Shown here piece after piece: positions 17,030 to 28,100 of a DNA stretch of 64,000 nt. Each line of letters starts with the position of its first letter. Positions within the stretch are counted from its first letter, which is position 1. A program made the translations under genes and the position numbers. Source of the stretch: Bacteroidota bacterium (GTDB lineage Bacteria; Bacteroidota; Bacteroidia; Chitinophagales; Chitinophagaceae); contig JADJSG010000003.1 of the NCBI GenBank assembly GCA_016711825.1, positions 248,001 to 312,000 of the forward strand. Direction: 5' to 3'. The notes beneath the pieces are model-generated. The model was given only the letters and a program-made list of their open reading frames with translations, was not told where the DNA came from and did not search any database.

Positions 17030-20000
17030 ATGAAAAATGTTTACTTAAGCATGAAATATGCTTTATTAATATTGTTATTGACTTTTATAGGTCTTACTAA
17101 AACAAACTTTTCTTACGGACAAACCATATCTGTATTACCCATACCGCTAACCTATTGTTCATGTTCACCAGTATCAGTTGGATATACTGCTACTGGAACC
17201 TATAATATCGGCAATGCATTTTTTGTGGAATTATCAAATGCTGCAGGCAATTTTGCTGCTCCTGTTGTAATTGGCACTTTAGTAAGTAATGCTCTCAATG
17301 GGAATATCCCTTGTGTAATTCCTTGTAATACTCCTTATGGTACCGGGTATAGAATACGTATTAGAAGTAATTCACCCATTGTAATCGGAAATAATAATGG
17401 TAATAATATAACCATTAATCCATCCCCACTAGTTAGTATTGCGTTGACCACTGGAAATTGTGTTGATACATTAACTGCAGTTGTAAGCAATGCAAATTTA
17501 GGCGTACAACAAGGTCTTAAATATTATATTACCAATAGTCCACCTTGGGGCTCACCTAGTAATGTAGATGAAATGAATGCAGTTTTTGGCCCAGGAAATT
17601 GGATTCCGGCAAATTTTTCTGCAAATGCAGCATCAATTTTTTTACCTGGTACACAATTTGTTTTTTTAGAGGGAAGTGATGGAAATGCAACCGCTTTGAA
17701 TAATTTCGTAACCGCTAATTTGACATTAATTCAAAATTGGGTTTTTGCTGGGGGACGACTATTTCTGAATGCTGCACCTAATGTAGGAGGTGCTCAAACT
17801 TGGGGATTTGGAGGGACAACTTTAAATTACCAAAATTTAATCCCTGCTATTGCAAATGCAGTTCCTGGTGTAACAATTGCAAACGTTATTCACCCCATTA
17901 ATATAGGTCCTTATACCCCCTTAGATGCAAACGGGGTATATACTGCAAATTATTTTGCACATGCCAATGTAGTAAATGCGGGAAATACACTAATACAAAG
18001 TGCTGCAAATAGTAATTTTTCTGTTTTGTCAGAAAAGACTTGGGGATCAGGTTTAGTTTTATTTGGTGGTATGACTACCTCTAATTGGCATAATAATGTA
18101 TTCCCTTTAACCAATTTACATGCAGTAAATTTAAGAAAAAATATATTGCATTATACTGCAGGTACCGTTTTACAACCTCCATTTACTTACACCTACTTAT
18201 GGTCTACAGGAGATACTACACAAAAAATATTACCAGCAGCAACAGGGATTTATACAGTTACTGTTACAGCGTCAAATGGTTGTACTGGAACAGCAACTTA
18301 TAATTACACTGCACCAATACCCATTGTAGTGACAATTGCTAATACTACATTGCCAAATTGTGTGCCTGGCTGTAACGGTACTGCAACAACAAACGTCAAT
18401 GGTGGCTTACTTCCTTATACATATGCAATAAGTGGAGGCGCATTAATCAGTGGGGCAGGGGTAGCTAGTAATTTATGTGCTGGTGTTAATTATACTATTA
18501 CTGCGACTGATGCAAATGGTTGTACAGGTACAACATCCGTTCAATTAACTACACCCAATGCACCATCTTTGACACTTACGAATCAAACAAACATTTCTTG
18601 TTTTGGTGTTTGTAATGGGAGTTTCTCAGTTATAGGGGTGGGTGGTTTAGCACCTTATGTTTATTCTATAATACCCGCAGCACTTCAAGCCCCTTCTGGT
18701 TATTTCTCTTCTTTGTGTGCTAATTTGTTCCAAGTAACTGTGACCGATGCCAATGGTTGTACAGGTACTACCAATGTTACAATTACACAGCCACCAGTAT
18801 TAAATCTTAATATATCGAATATTACGAATGTTTCTTGTAATGCTTTATGTAATGGCACTGCACAAGCAACAGCAGTAGGTGGTACCCCTGGATACATTTA
18901 TTCAATCACAGCACCAGGAGTCATCAACGGAACAGGTGCTATTTCTGGATTGTGTGCTGGTAATTATACTGTCACAGTAACAGATTCACATCTTTGTACA
19001 GCAACAACGTCGTTTACTGTTACCCAACCACCAGTATTAAATTTAAATATTGTTAATGTCTCTACATTATTATGCAACGGAAATTGTAATGGAACAGCTC
19101 AAGCAATTGGTAGCGGTGGAACCCCTTTTTATGTTTATTCTATTACAGCACCAGGTTCTATCAATGGAACCGGTTCTATTTCTGGATTGTGTGCAGGTAC
19201 TTATACCGTTACCGTTACAGATTCACATCTTTGCACGGCTACTACTTCTTTCACCGTAAATCAACCTCCTTTATTGAGTGCCACCGTTTCTAACGTTACC
19301 AATGTAACATGTTTTGGCCTATGTAATGCTACAGCACAAATTATCGGTAGTGGAGGTACACCAGCTTATGCTTATGCTATTACCGCTCCAGGAGTAATTA
19401 ACGGCACTGGTGCTGCATCAGCTCTTTGCGCAGGCACATATACTGTAACTATAACAGATGCCAATTTATGTACAGCTACTACAACCTTAACAGTGAATCA
19501 ACCTCCAATTGTAGTTACTTCAATAACGAATAGTACTAACCCATCATGTACACCTGGTTGTGATGGCATTGTGACGGTGAGTGGATCTGGCGGAACAGGT
19601 CTTATCACATTTAGCATTATACCCAACGCTGGTATCATCCAAAACCCTGCAGGTACTTTTACGGGTTTATGTGCTGGCACCAATTATGTTATAACAGGAA
19701 CTGATGCAAACGGTTGTACAGGCACAACCAATATTAGTTTTTCTTCTCCTAATGGACCTACCTTGAATGTATCCAATATCACCAATGTAAGTTGCAATGG
19801 ACTATGTGACGGTACTGCGCAAGCTAGTGCAGTGGGCGGTGCACCGGCTTATACTTATACAATCACTGCCCCGGGGGTCATAGACATCAATACAGGTGCT
19901 ATCACTGCTTTATGTGCTGGTACTTACACTGTTTCTGTTACAGATGCCAACAGTTGTGTTAGTACAACCAGTTTCACTGTTACCGAGCCGAATGTATTAA

Positions 20001-23000
20001 CCGTAGCTATCAATACCACTACACCAGTATCTTGTACACCTGGTTGTGATGGTACAGCAACTACTATTACTGCAGGTGGTACAGCAGCTTATGCATACAG
20101 CATCAGTGGTGGTGCAGCAATTGATGCATTAGGCAACGCTACCAACTTATGTGCTGGCACTGTATATACTATTACGGTAACCGATGCAAACAACTGTACA
20201 GCCACAACAACCATCCAATTAACCGCACCAAACGCACCAACAGTGACAGTATCAAATATTACCAATGTAACCTGCAATGGTTTATGCAATGGTACCGCAC
20301 AAGCAAATGGCGTAGGTGGTTTGAACCCCTTGAGTTATACGATTACGGCCCCTGGTGTTATTGACGTAAATACGGGTTCTATCACTGGTTTGTGTGCTGG
20401 CACTTATACCGTGACTGTAACCGATGCAAATCTATGTACAGGTACTACAAGCTTTACGATAACTGAACCTGCATTATTGACAGTCTCAATGTCAAATATT
20501 ATTGATGCTACCTGCAATGGCTTATGCAATGGCAGTGCCCAGGCAACTGGCCTTGGTGGTACCAATCCATTATCTTATACCATCACTGCTCCTGGTGTTA
20601 TTAACGTAAACACAGGCGCTGCAACAGCACTTTGTGCTGGTACTTATACCGTAACGGTAACAGATGGCAACTTATGTACAGCTACTACAAGCTTTACCAT
20701 CAATGAACCTACCGCTGTTGTTACCACAGTAACCGCCAGTACGAATCCAACCTGTACACCTGGTTGCGATGGCATTGTGACGGTAAGTGGTTCTGGTGGT
20801 ACAGGTCTTATCGTATTTAGCATCATCCCGAATGCGGGTATCATCCAAAACCCAGCAGGTACCTTTACGGGCTTATGTGCTGGTACCAATTATGTTATCA
20901 CCGGTACGGATGCAAACGGTTGCACCGGGACAACCAATATCAGTTTTTCCTCTCCAAATGCACCAACAGTAAGTGTATCAAATATCACGAATGTAAGTTG
21001 TAACGGGGTTTGTGATGGGACAGCGCTAGCAAGTGCTGCAGGTGGTGCTCCGGCATATATTTATTCAATCACCGCCCCTGGTGTGATAGACATCAACACC
21101 GGTGCTATCACTGCATTATGTGCTGGTAGTTATACGGTAACGGTAACAGATGCCAACAGTTGTGTTAGCACAACCAGTTTCACAGTTACTGAACCGAATG
21201 TATTAACCGTAGATATCAATACCACCACACCCGTATCATGTGTACCAGGTTGTGATGGAACAGCGACAACTATTACTGCAGGTGGTACAGCCGCTTATGC
21301 ATACAGCATCAGTGGTGGTGCTGCAATTGATGCATCAGGCAACGCTACTAACCTATGTGCTGCCACTGTATATACGATTACGGTAACCGATGCAAACAAC
21401 TGTACAGCTACAACAACCATCCAATTAACTGCACCAAACGCACCAACGGTAACGGTGTCAAATATTACCAATGTAACCTGCAATGGTTTATGTAATGGTA
21501 CCGCACAAGCAAATGGTGTAGGTGGTTTGAACCCCTTGAGTTATACGATTACAGCTCCTGGTGTTATTGACGTAAATACGGGTGCTATCACTGGTTTATG
21601 CGCAGGTACTTATACCGTGACTGTAACCGATGCAAATCTATGTACAGGTACTACAAGCTTTACGATAACTGAACCTGCATTATTAACAGTCTCAATGTCA
21701 AATATTATTGATGCTACCTGCAATGGCTTATGCAATGGCAGTGCCCAGGCAACTGGCCTTGGTGGTACCAATCCATTATCTTATACGATTACGGCCCCTG
21801 GTGTTATTGACGTAAACACAGGAGCTGCAACAGCACTTTGTGCTGGTACTTATACCGTAACCGTAACAGATGGCAACTTATGCACAGCTACTACAAGCTT
21901 TACCATCAATGAACCTACCGCAGTTGTTACCACAGTAACCGCCAGTACAAATCCAACCTGTACACCTGGTTGCGATGGTAGTGTTACGGTAAGTGGTTCT
22001 GGTGGTACTGGTCTTATCGTATTTAGCATCATCCCGAATGCGGGTATTATCCAAAACCCAGCAGGTACCTTTACAGGCTTATGTGCTGGTACCAATTATG
22101 TTATCACCGGTACGGATGCAAACGGTTGCACCGGAACTACGAATATCACTTTATCAACCCCGAATGCACCAACAGCAAGTGTATCTAATATCACCAATGT
22201 AAGTTGCAATGGTGTATGCGATGGTACTGCGCAAGCAGGTGCAGTAGGTGGCACACCGGGTTATACTTTTGCAATCACTGCTCCTGGTGTGATTGACATC
22301 AACACCGGTGCTATCACCGCATTATGTGCTGGTAGTTATACCGTAACGGTAACAGATGCCAACAGTTGTGTAGGCACAACCAGTTTCACAGTGACTGAAC
22401 CGAATGTATTAACCGTAGATATCAATACCACTACACCCGTATCATGTGTACCAGGTTGTGATGGAACAGCGACAACTATTACTGCAGGTGGTACAGCAGC
22501 TTATGCTTACAGCATCAGTGGTGGAGCTGCAATAAATGCATTAGGCAATGCTACCAACTTATGTGCTGGCACTGTATATACTATTACGGTAACCGATGCA
22601 AACAACTGTACAGGAACAACAACCATCCAATTAACTGCACCAAACGCACCAACGGTAACGGTGTCAAATATTACCAATGTAACCTGCAATGGTTTATGTA
22701 ATGGTACCGCACAAGCAAATGGTGTAGGTGGTTTGAATCCCTTGAGTTACACGATTACAGCTCCTGGTGTTATTGACGTGAATACGGGTGCTATCACTGG
22801 TTTATGTGCAGGTACTTATACCGTGACTGTAACCGATGCAAATCTATGTACAGGTACTACAAGCTTTACGATAACTGAACCTACATTATTGACAGTATCA
22901 ATGTCAAATATTATTGATGCTACCTGCAATGGCTTATGCAATGGCAGTGCCCAGGCAACTGGTCTTGGTGGTACCAATCCATTATCATATACGATTACTG

Positions 23001-25177
23001 CACCTGGTGTTATTGACGTAAACACAGGAGCTGCAACTGCACTTTGTGCTGGTACTTATACCGTAACCGTAACAGATGGCAACTTATGTACAGCTACAAC
23101 AAGCTTTACCATCAATGAACCTACCGCTGTTGTTACCACAGTAACCGCCAGTACAAATCCAACCTGTACACCTGGTTGCGATGGTAGTGTTACGGTAAGT
23201 GGTTCTGGTGGTACTGGTCTTATCGTATTTAGCATCATCCCGAATGCAGGTATTATCCAAAACCCAGCAGGTACCTTTACGGGCTTATGTGCTGGTACCA
23301 ATTATGTTATCACCGGTACAGATGCAAATGGTTGCACCGGTACAACCAATATCAGTTTATCAACCCCGAATGCACCAACAGCAAGTGTATCTAATATCAC
23401 GAATGTAAGTTGCAATGGTGTATGCGACGGTACTGCGCAAGCAGGTGCAGTAGGTGGCACTCCAGCTTATACTTTTGCGATTACTGCCCCTGGTGTGATA
23501 GACATCAACACAGGTGCTATCACTGCATTATGTGCTGGTAGTTATACCGTAACCGTAACAGATGCCAACAGTTGTGTAGGCACAACCAGTTTCACTGTTA
23601 CCGAACCAAATGTGTTAACCGTAGATATCAATACCACCACACCCGTATCATGTGTACCAGGTTGTGATGGAACGGCTACTACTATTACCGTAGGTGGTAC
23701 ACCTGCGTATGTTTACAGCATCAGTGGTGGAGCAGCAATTGATGCTATGGGTAATGCAACGAACTTATGTTCAGGTATTACATATACAATTACCGTTACC
23801 GATGCAAACAACTGTACCGGAACTACAACCATCCAATTAACTGCACCAAATGCACCAACGATTACCATCAACACCACTACACCTGTAACATGTGTACCTG
23901 GTTGTGATGGTACCGCTACTACCATTACTGCAGGTGGTACACCAGCGTATGTTTACAGTATCAGTGGTGGTGCTGCAATAGATGCTTTGGGTAATGCGAC
24001 CAACTTATGTGCTGGTACAGTGTATACCATTACTGTTACCGATGCCAACGCTTGCACTGGCACTACAACCATCCAGTTAACGGCACCGAATGCACCAACG
24101 ATAACTATCAATACCACTACACCTGTAACATGTGTACCGGGTTGTGATGGTACCGCTACTACCATTACTGCAGGTGGTACACCAGCGTATGTTTACAGCA
24201 TCAGTGGTGGAGCTACAATAGATGCTTTGGGTAATGCAACGAACTTATGTGCTGGTACAGTGTATACTATTACTGTGACCGATGCCAATGCTTGCACTGG
24301 AACAACAACGATACAATTAACGGCACCAAATGCACCAACGATTACGATAAATACCACTACACCTGTAACATGTGTACCTGGTTGTGATGGTACAGCAACG
24401 ACCATTACCGCAGGTGGTACGCCAGCGTATGTTTACAGCATCAGTGGTGGTGCTACAATAGATGCTTTGGGTAATGCAACGAATTTATGTGCTGGTACAG
24501 TATATACAATCACAGTTACGGATGCCAATGCTTGTACAGGCACAACAACCATACAATTAACGGCACCAAATGCACCAACGATTTCCATCAACACCACTAC
24601 ACCTGTAACATGTGTACCGGGTTGTGATGGTACAGCTACTACCATTACTGCAGGTGGTACACCAGCATATGTTTACAGCATCAGTGGTGGAGCTACAATA
24701 GATGCTTTGGGTAATGCGACCAACTTATGTGCTGGTACAGTGTATACAATCACAGTTACGGATGCCAATGCTTGCACAGGCACAACAACCATACAGTTAA
24801 CGGCACCAAATGCACCAACAATTACCATCAATACGACAACTGCACCTACATGTTTACCAGGTTGTGATGGAACGGCTACTACTATTACCGTAGGTGGTAC
24901 ACCAGCGTATGTTTACAGCATCAGTGGCGGTGCTACCATAGATGTGTTGGGTAATGCTTCTAACTTGTGTGCTGGTATCACTTATACCATTACAGTTACG
25001 GATGCAAACGGTTGCACCGGCACTACCAATATCAGTTTATCAACCCCGAATGCACCGACAGTGAGTGTATCTAATATCACGAATGTAAGTTGCAATGGTT
25101 TATGCGACGGTACTGCGCAAGCAGGTGCAGTAGGTGGCACACCGGGTTATACTTTTGCGATTACTGCCCTGGTGTGA
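17030..25177 (+). CDS. Giant SprB-repeat T9SS adhesin 2, N-terminal part (frameshifted)
   Basis: First 2,715 residues of a surface protein that would be about 5,271 residues long if one missing C near 25167 is restored. A signal peptide spans residues 1-31 (FSYGQ). A cysteine-containing beta domain follows (about 32-135), then an alpha/beta domain (about 150-380; FVFLEGSDGNATALNNFV, LIQNWVFAGGRLFLNA, HAVNLRKNILHY) that resembles amidotransferase-like folds, then a PKD/SprB-like unit (YLWSTGDTTQ). From about 18.3 kb SprB repeats of about 80 residues follow without interruption. Most carry four cysteines (C-x3-C, LCAG, and the Cys of the DAN-x-C turn). The frame ends at 25177 two residues after the shift (AITALV). 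No sorting domain is present in this part. Confidence 0.92.
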   Translation: MKNVYLSMKYALLILLLTFIGLTKTNFSYGQTISVLPIPLTYCSCSPVSVGYTATGTYNIGNAFFVELSNAAGNFAAPVVIGTLVSNALNGNIPCVIPCNTPYGTGYRIRIRSNSPIVIGNNNGNNITINPSPLVSIALTTGNCVDTLTAVVSNANLGVQQGLKYYITNSPPWGSPSNVDEMNAVFGPGNWIPANFSANAASIFLPGTQFVFLEGSDGNATALNNFVTANLTLIQNWVFAGGRLFLNAAPNVGGAQTWGFGGTTLNYQNLIPAIANAVPGVTIANVIHPINIGPYTPLDANGVYTANYFAHANVVNAGNTLIQSAANSNFSVLSEKTWGSGLVLFGGMTTSNWHNNVFPLTNLHAVNLRKNILHYTAGTVLQPPFTYTYLWSTGDTTQKILPAATGIYTVTVTASNGCTGTATYNYTAPIPIVVTIANTTLPNCVPGCNGTATTNVNGGLLPYTYAISGGALISGAGVASNLCAGVNYTITATDANGCTGTTSVQLTTPNAPSLTLTNQTNISCFGVCNGSFSVIGVGGLAPYVYSIIPAALQAPSGYFSSLCANLFQVTVTDANGCTGTTNVTITQPPVLNLNISNITNVSCNALCNGTAQATAVGGTPGYIYSITAPGVINGTGAISGLCAGNYTVTVTDSHLCTATTSFTVTQPPVLNLNIVNVSTLLCNGNCNGTAQAIGSGGTPFYVYSITAPGSINGTGSISGLCAGTYTVTVTDSHLCTATTSFTVNQPPLLSATVSNVTNVTCFGLCNATAQIIGSGGTPAYAYAITAPGVINGTGAASALCAGTYTVTITDANLCTATTTLTVNQPPIVVTSITNSTNPSCTPGCDGIVTVSGSGGTGLITFSIIPNAGIIQNPAGTFTGLCAGTNYVITGTDANGCTGTTNISFSSPNGPTLNVSNITNVSCNGLCDGTAQASAVGGAPAYTYTITAPGVIDINTGAITALCAGTYTVSVTDANSCVSTTSFTVTEPNVLTVAINTTTPVSCTPGCDGTATTITAGGTAAYAYSISGGAAIDALGNATNLCAGTVYTITVTDANNCTATTTIQLTAPNAPTVTVSNITNVTCNGLCNGTAQANGVGGLNPLSYTITAPGVIDVNTGSITGLCAGTYTVTVTDANLCTGTTSFTITEPALLTVSMSNIIDATCNGLCNGSAQATGLGGTNPLSYTITAPGVINVNTGAATALCAGTYTVTVTDGNLCTATTSFTINEPTAVVTTVTASTNPTCTPGCDGIVTVSGSGGTGLIVFSIIPNAGIIQNPAGTFTGLCAGTNYVITGTDANGCTGTTNISFSSPNAPTVSVSNITNVSCNGVCDGTALASAAGGAPAYIYSITAPGVIDINTGAITALCAGSYTVTVTDANSCVSTTSFTVTEPNVLTVDINTTTPVSCVPGCDGTATTITAGGTAAYAYSISGGAAIDASGNATNLCAATVYTITVTDANNCTATTTIQLTAPNAPTVTVSNITNVTCNGLCNGTAQANGVGGLNPLSYTITAPGVIDVNTGAITGLCAGTYTVTVTDANLCTGTTSFTITEPALLTVSMSNIIDATCNGLCNGSAQATGLGGTNPLSYTITAPGVIDVNTGAATALCAGTYTVTVTDGNLCTATTSFTINEPTAVVTTVTASTNPTCTPGCDGSVTVSGSGGTGLIVFSIIPNAGIIQNPAGTFTGLCAGTNYVITGTDANGCTGTTNITLSTPNAPTASVSNITNVSCNGVCDGTAQAGAVGGTPGYTFAITAPGVIDINTGAITALCAGSYTVTVTDANSCVGTTSFTVTEPNVLTVDINTTTPVSCVPGCDGTATTITAGGTAAYAYSISGGAAINALGNATNLCAGTVYTITVTDANNCTGTTTIQLTAPNAPTVTVSNITNVTCNGLCNGTAQANGVGGLNPLSYTITAPGVIDVNTGAITGLCAGTYTVTVTDANLCTGTTSFTITEPTLLTVSMSNIIDATCNGLCNGSAQATGLGGTNPLSYTITAPGVIDVNTGAATALCAGTYTVTVTDGNLCTATTSFTINEPTAVVTTVTASTNPTCTPGCDGSVTVSGSGGTGLIVFSIIPNAGIIQNPAGTFTGLCAGTNYVITGTDANGCTGTTNISLSTPNAPTASVSNITNVSCNGVCDGTAQAGAVGGTPAYTFAITAPGVIDINTGAITALCAGSYTVTVTDANSCVGTTSFTVTEPNVLTVDINTTTPVSCVPGCDGTATTITVGGTPAYVYSISGGAAIDAMGNATNLCSGITYTITVTDANNCTGTTTIQLTAPNAPTITINTTTPVTCVPGCDGTATTITAGGTPAYVYSISGGAAIDALGNATNLCAGTVYTITVTDANACTGTTTIQLTAPNAPTITINTTTPVTCVPGCDGTATTITAGGTPAYVYSISGGATIDALGNATNLCAGTVYTITVTDANACTGTTTIQLTAPNAPTITINTTTPVTCVPGCDGTATTITAGGTPAYVYSISGGATIDALGNATNLCAGTVYTITVTDANACTGTTTIQLTAPNAPTISINTTTPVTCVPGCDGTATTITAGGTPAYVYSISGGATIDALGNATNLCAGTVYTITVTDANACTGTTTIQLTAPNAPTITINTTTAPTCLPGCDGTATTITVGGTPAYVYSISGGATIDVLGNASNLCAGITYTITVTDANGCTGTTNISLSTPNAPTVSVSNITNVSCNGLCDGTAQAGAVGGTPGYTFAITALV
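19505..23122 (+). repeat. Three tandem copies of a 1,206-nt five-repeat superunit
   Basis: Copies at 19505-20710, 20711-21916 and 21917-23122, each exactly 1,206 nt (402 codons) and built from five different SprB repeats in the same order. The order is the NPTCTPGCDG type, the VSNITNVSCNG type, the INTTTPVSC type, the VSNITNVTCNGLCNG type and the MSNIIDATCNG type. A fourth copy starts at 23123 but holds only the first three repeats before passing into the 240-nt array. Confidence 0.9.
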
Positions 25178-28100
25178 TAGACATCAACACCGGTGCTATC
25201 ACCGCATTATGTGCAGGTAGTTATACGGTAACGGTAACAGATGCCAACAGTTGTGTAGGCACTATCAGTTTCACAGTTACTGAACCGAATGTATTAACCG
25301 TAGATATCAATACCACTACACCGGTATCATGCGTACCGGGTTGTGATGGTACCGCAACGACCATAACTGCAGGTGGTACACCAGCGTATGTTTACAGCAT
25401 CAGTGGTGGTGCTGCAATAGATGCTTTGGGTAATGCGACCAACTTATGTTCAGGTATTACTTACACGATTACTGTAACGGATGCAAACAACTGTACTGGC
25501 ACTACAACCATACAGTTAACGGCACCAAACGCACCAACAATTACGATCAATACCACTACACCTGTAACATGTGTACCGGGTTGTGATGGTACAGCTACTA
25601 CAATCACTGCAGGCGGTACACCAGCATATGTTTACAGCATCAGTGGTGGTGCTGCAATAGATGCTTTGGGTAATGCGACCAACTTATGTTCAGGTATTAC
25701 ATATACAATCACAGTTACGGATGCAAACAACTGTGCCGGTACTACAACCATACAATTAACTGCACCGAATGCACCAACGATTACGATCAACACAACTACG
25801 GCACCAACTTGCGTACCTGGTTGTGATGGTACCGCTACTACCATTACTGCAGGTGGTACACCAGCGTATGTTTATAGTATCAGTGGTGGAGCTGCCATAG
25901 ATGCTTTGGGTAATGCAACGAACTTATGTGCTGGTACAGTATATACAATCACTGTTACGGATGCCAACGCTTGCACTGGCACTACAACCATCCAGTTAAC
26001 GGCACCGAATGCACCAACGATAACTATCAATACCACTACACCTGTAACATGTGTACCGGGTTGTGATGGCACCGCAACGACCATTACCGTAGGTGGTACA
26101 CCAGCGTATGTTTACAGCATCAGTGGTGGCGCTGCAATAGATGCTTTGGGTAATGCGACCAACTTATGTGCTGGTACAGTGTATACTATTACTGTGACGG
26201 ATGCCAATGCTTGCACAGGCACAACAACCATCCAGTTAATCGCTCCGAATGCACCAACGATAACTATCAACACCACTACACCTGTAACATGTGTACCGGG
26301 TTGTGATGGTACCGCAACGACGACAACCGTAGGTGGTACACCAGCATATGTTTACAGCATCAGTGGTGGAGCTACAATAGATGCTTTGGGTAATGCGACC
26401 AACTTATGTGCTGGTACAGTATATACAATCACGGTGACCGATGCCAATGCTTGCACAGGCACAACAACCATCCAGTTAACGGCACCAAATGCACCAACAA
26501 TTACGATCAACACGACTACAGCACCAACTTGTTTACCAGGTTGTGATGGAACGGCTACTACTATTACCGTAGGTGGTACACCAGCGTATGTTTACAGCAT
26601 CAGTGGCGGTGCTACCATAGATGTGTTGGGTAATGCTTCTAACTTGTGTGCAGGTATCACTTATACCATTACAGTTACGGATGCAAACGGTTGCACCGGC
26701 ACTACCAATATCAGTTTATCAACCCCGAATGCACCAACCGTGAGTGTATCTAATATCACGAATGTAAGTTGCAATGGTTTATGCGACGGTACTGCGCAAG
26801 CAGGAGCAGTAGGTGGCACACCGGGTTATACTTTTGCGATTACTGCCCCTGGTGTGATAGACATCAACACCGGTGCTATCACCGCATTATGTGCTGGTAG
26901 TTATACGGTAACCGTTACAGATGCCAACAGTTGTGTAGGCACAACCAGTTTCACAGTTACTGAACCGAATGTGTTAACCGTAGCTATCAATACCACTACA
27001 CCAGTATCATGTGTACCAGGTTGTGATGGCACAGCGACTACAATCACAGCAGGTGGTACAGCCGCTTATGCTTACAGCATCAGTGGTGGTGCTGCAATAG
27101 ATGCTTTGGGTAATGCGACCAACTTATGTGCTGGCACAGTATATACAATCACCGTAACGGATGCAAACAACTGTACTGGTACAACAACCATACAATTAAC
27201 GGCACCAAACGCACCAACGATTACGATCAATACCACTACACCGGTATCATGCGTACCAGGTTGTGATGGTATAGCTACTACAATCACAGCAGGTGGTACA
27301 CCAGCATATGTTTATAGCATCAGTGGTGGTGCTGCAATAGATGCTTTGGGTAATGCAACGAACTTATGTTCAGGTATTACTTACACAATTACCGTAACGG
27401 ATGCAAACAACTGTACTGGCACTACAACTATCCAGTTAACTGCACCAAATGCACCAACGATTACCATCAACACGACTACGGCACCAACATGTGTACCTGG
27501 TTGTGATGGTACCGCAACGACCATTACTGCAGGTGGTACGCCAGCATATGCATATAGCATCAGTGGTGGTGCTGCCATAGATGCTTTGGGTAATGCTTCC
27601 AACTTATGTTCAGGTATTACTTACACGATTACGGTTACCGATGCAAACAACTGTACAGGAACAACAACCATACAGTTAACTGCACCAAACGCACCAACGA
27701 TTACGATCAATACAACTACGGCACCAACTTGTGTACCTGGTTGTGATGGAACAGCTACAACCATTACTGCAGGTGGTACACCAGCGTTTGTTTACAGCAT
27801 CAGTGGTGGTGCTGCAATAGATGCTTTGGGTAATGCAACCAACTTATGTGCTGGTACAGTATATACAATCACAGTTACCGATGCCAACGCTTGCACAGGT
27901 ACTACAACGATACAATTAACTGTAACAAATGCACCAACAATTACTATCAACACGACTACGGCACCAACTTGTGTACCGGGTTGTGATGGTACAGCTACTA
28001 CAATCACTGCAGGTGGTACACCAGCATATGTTTACAGTATCAGTGGTGGTGCAGTTATAGATGCCTTAGGTAATGCAACGAACTTATGTTCAGGTATTAC

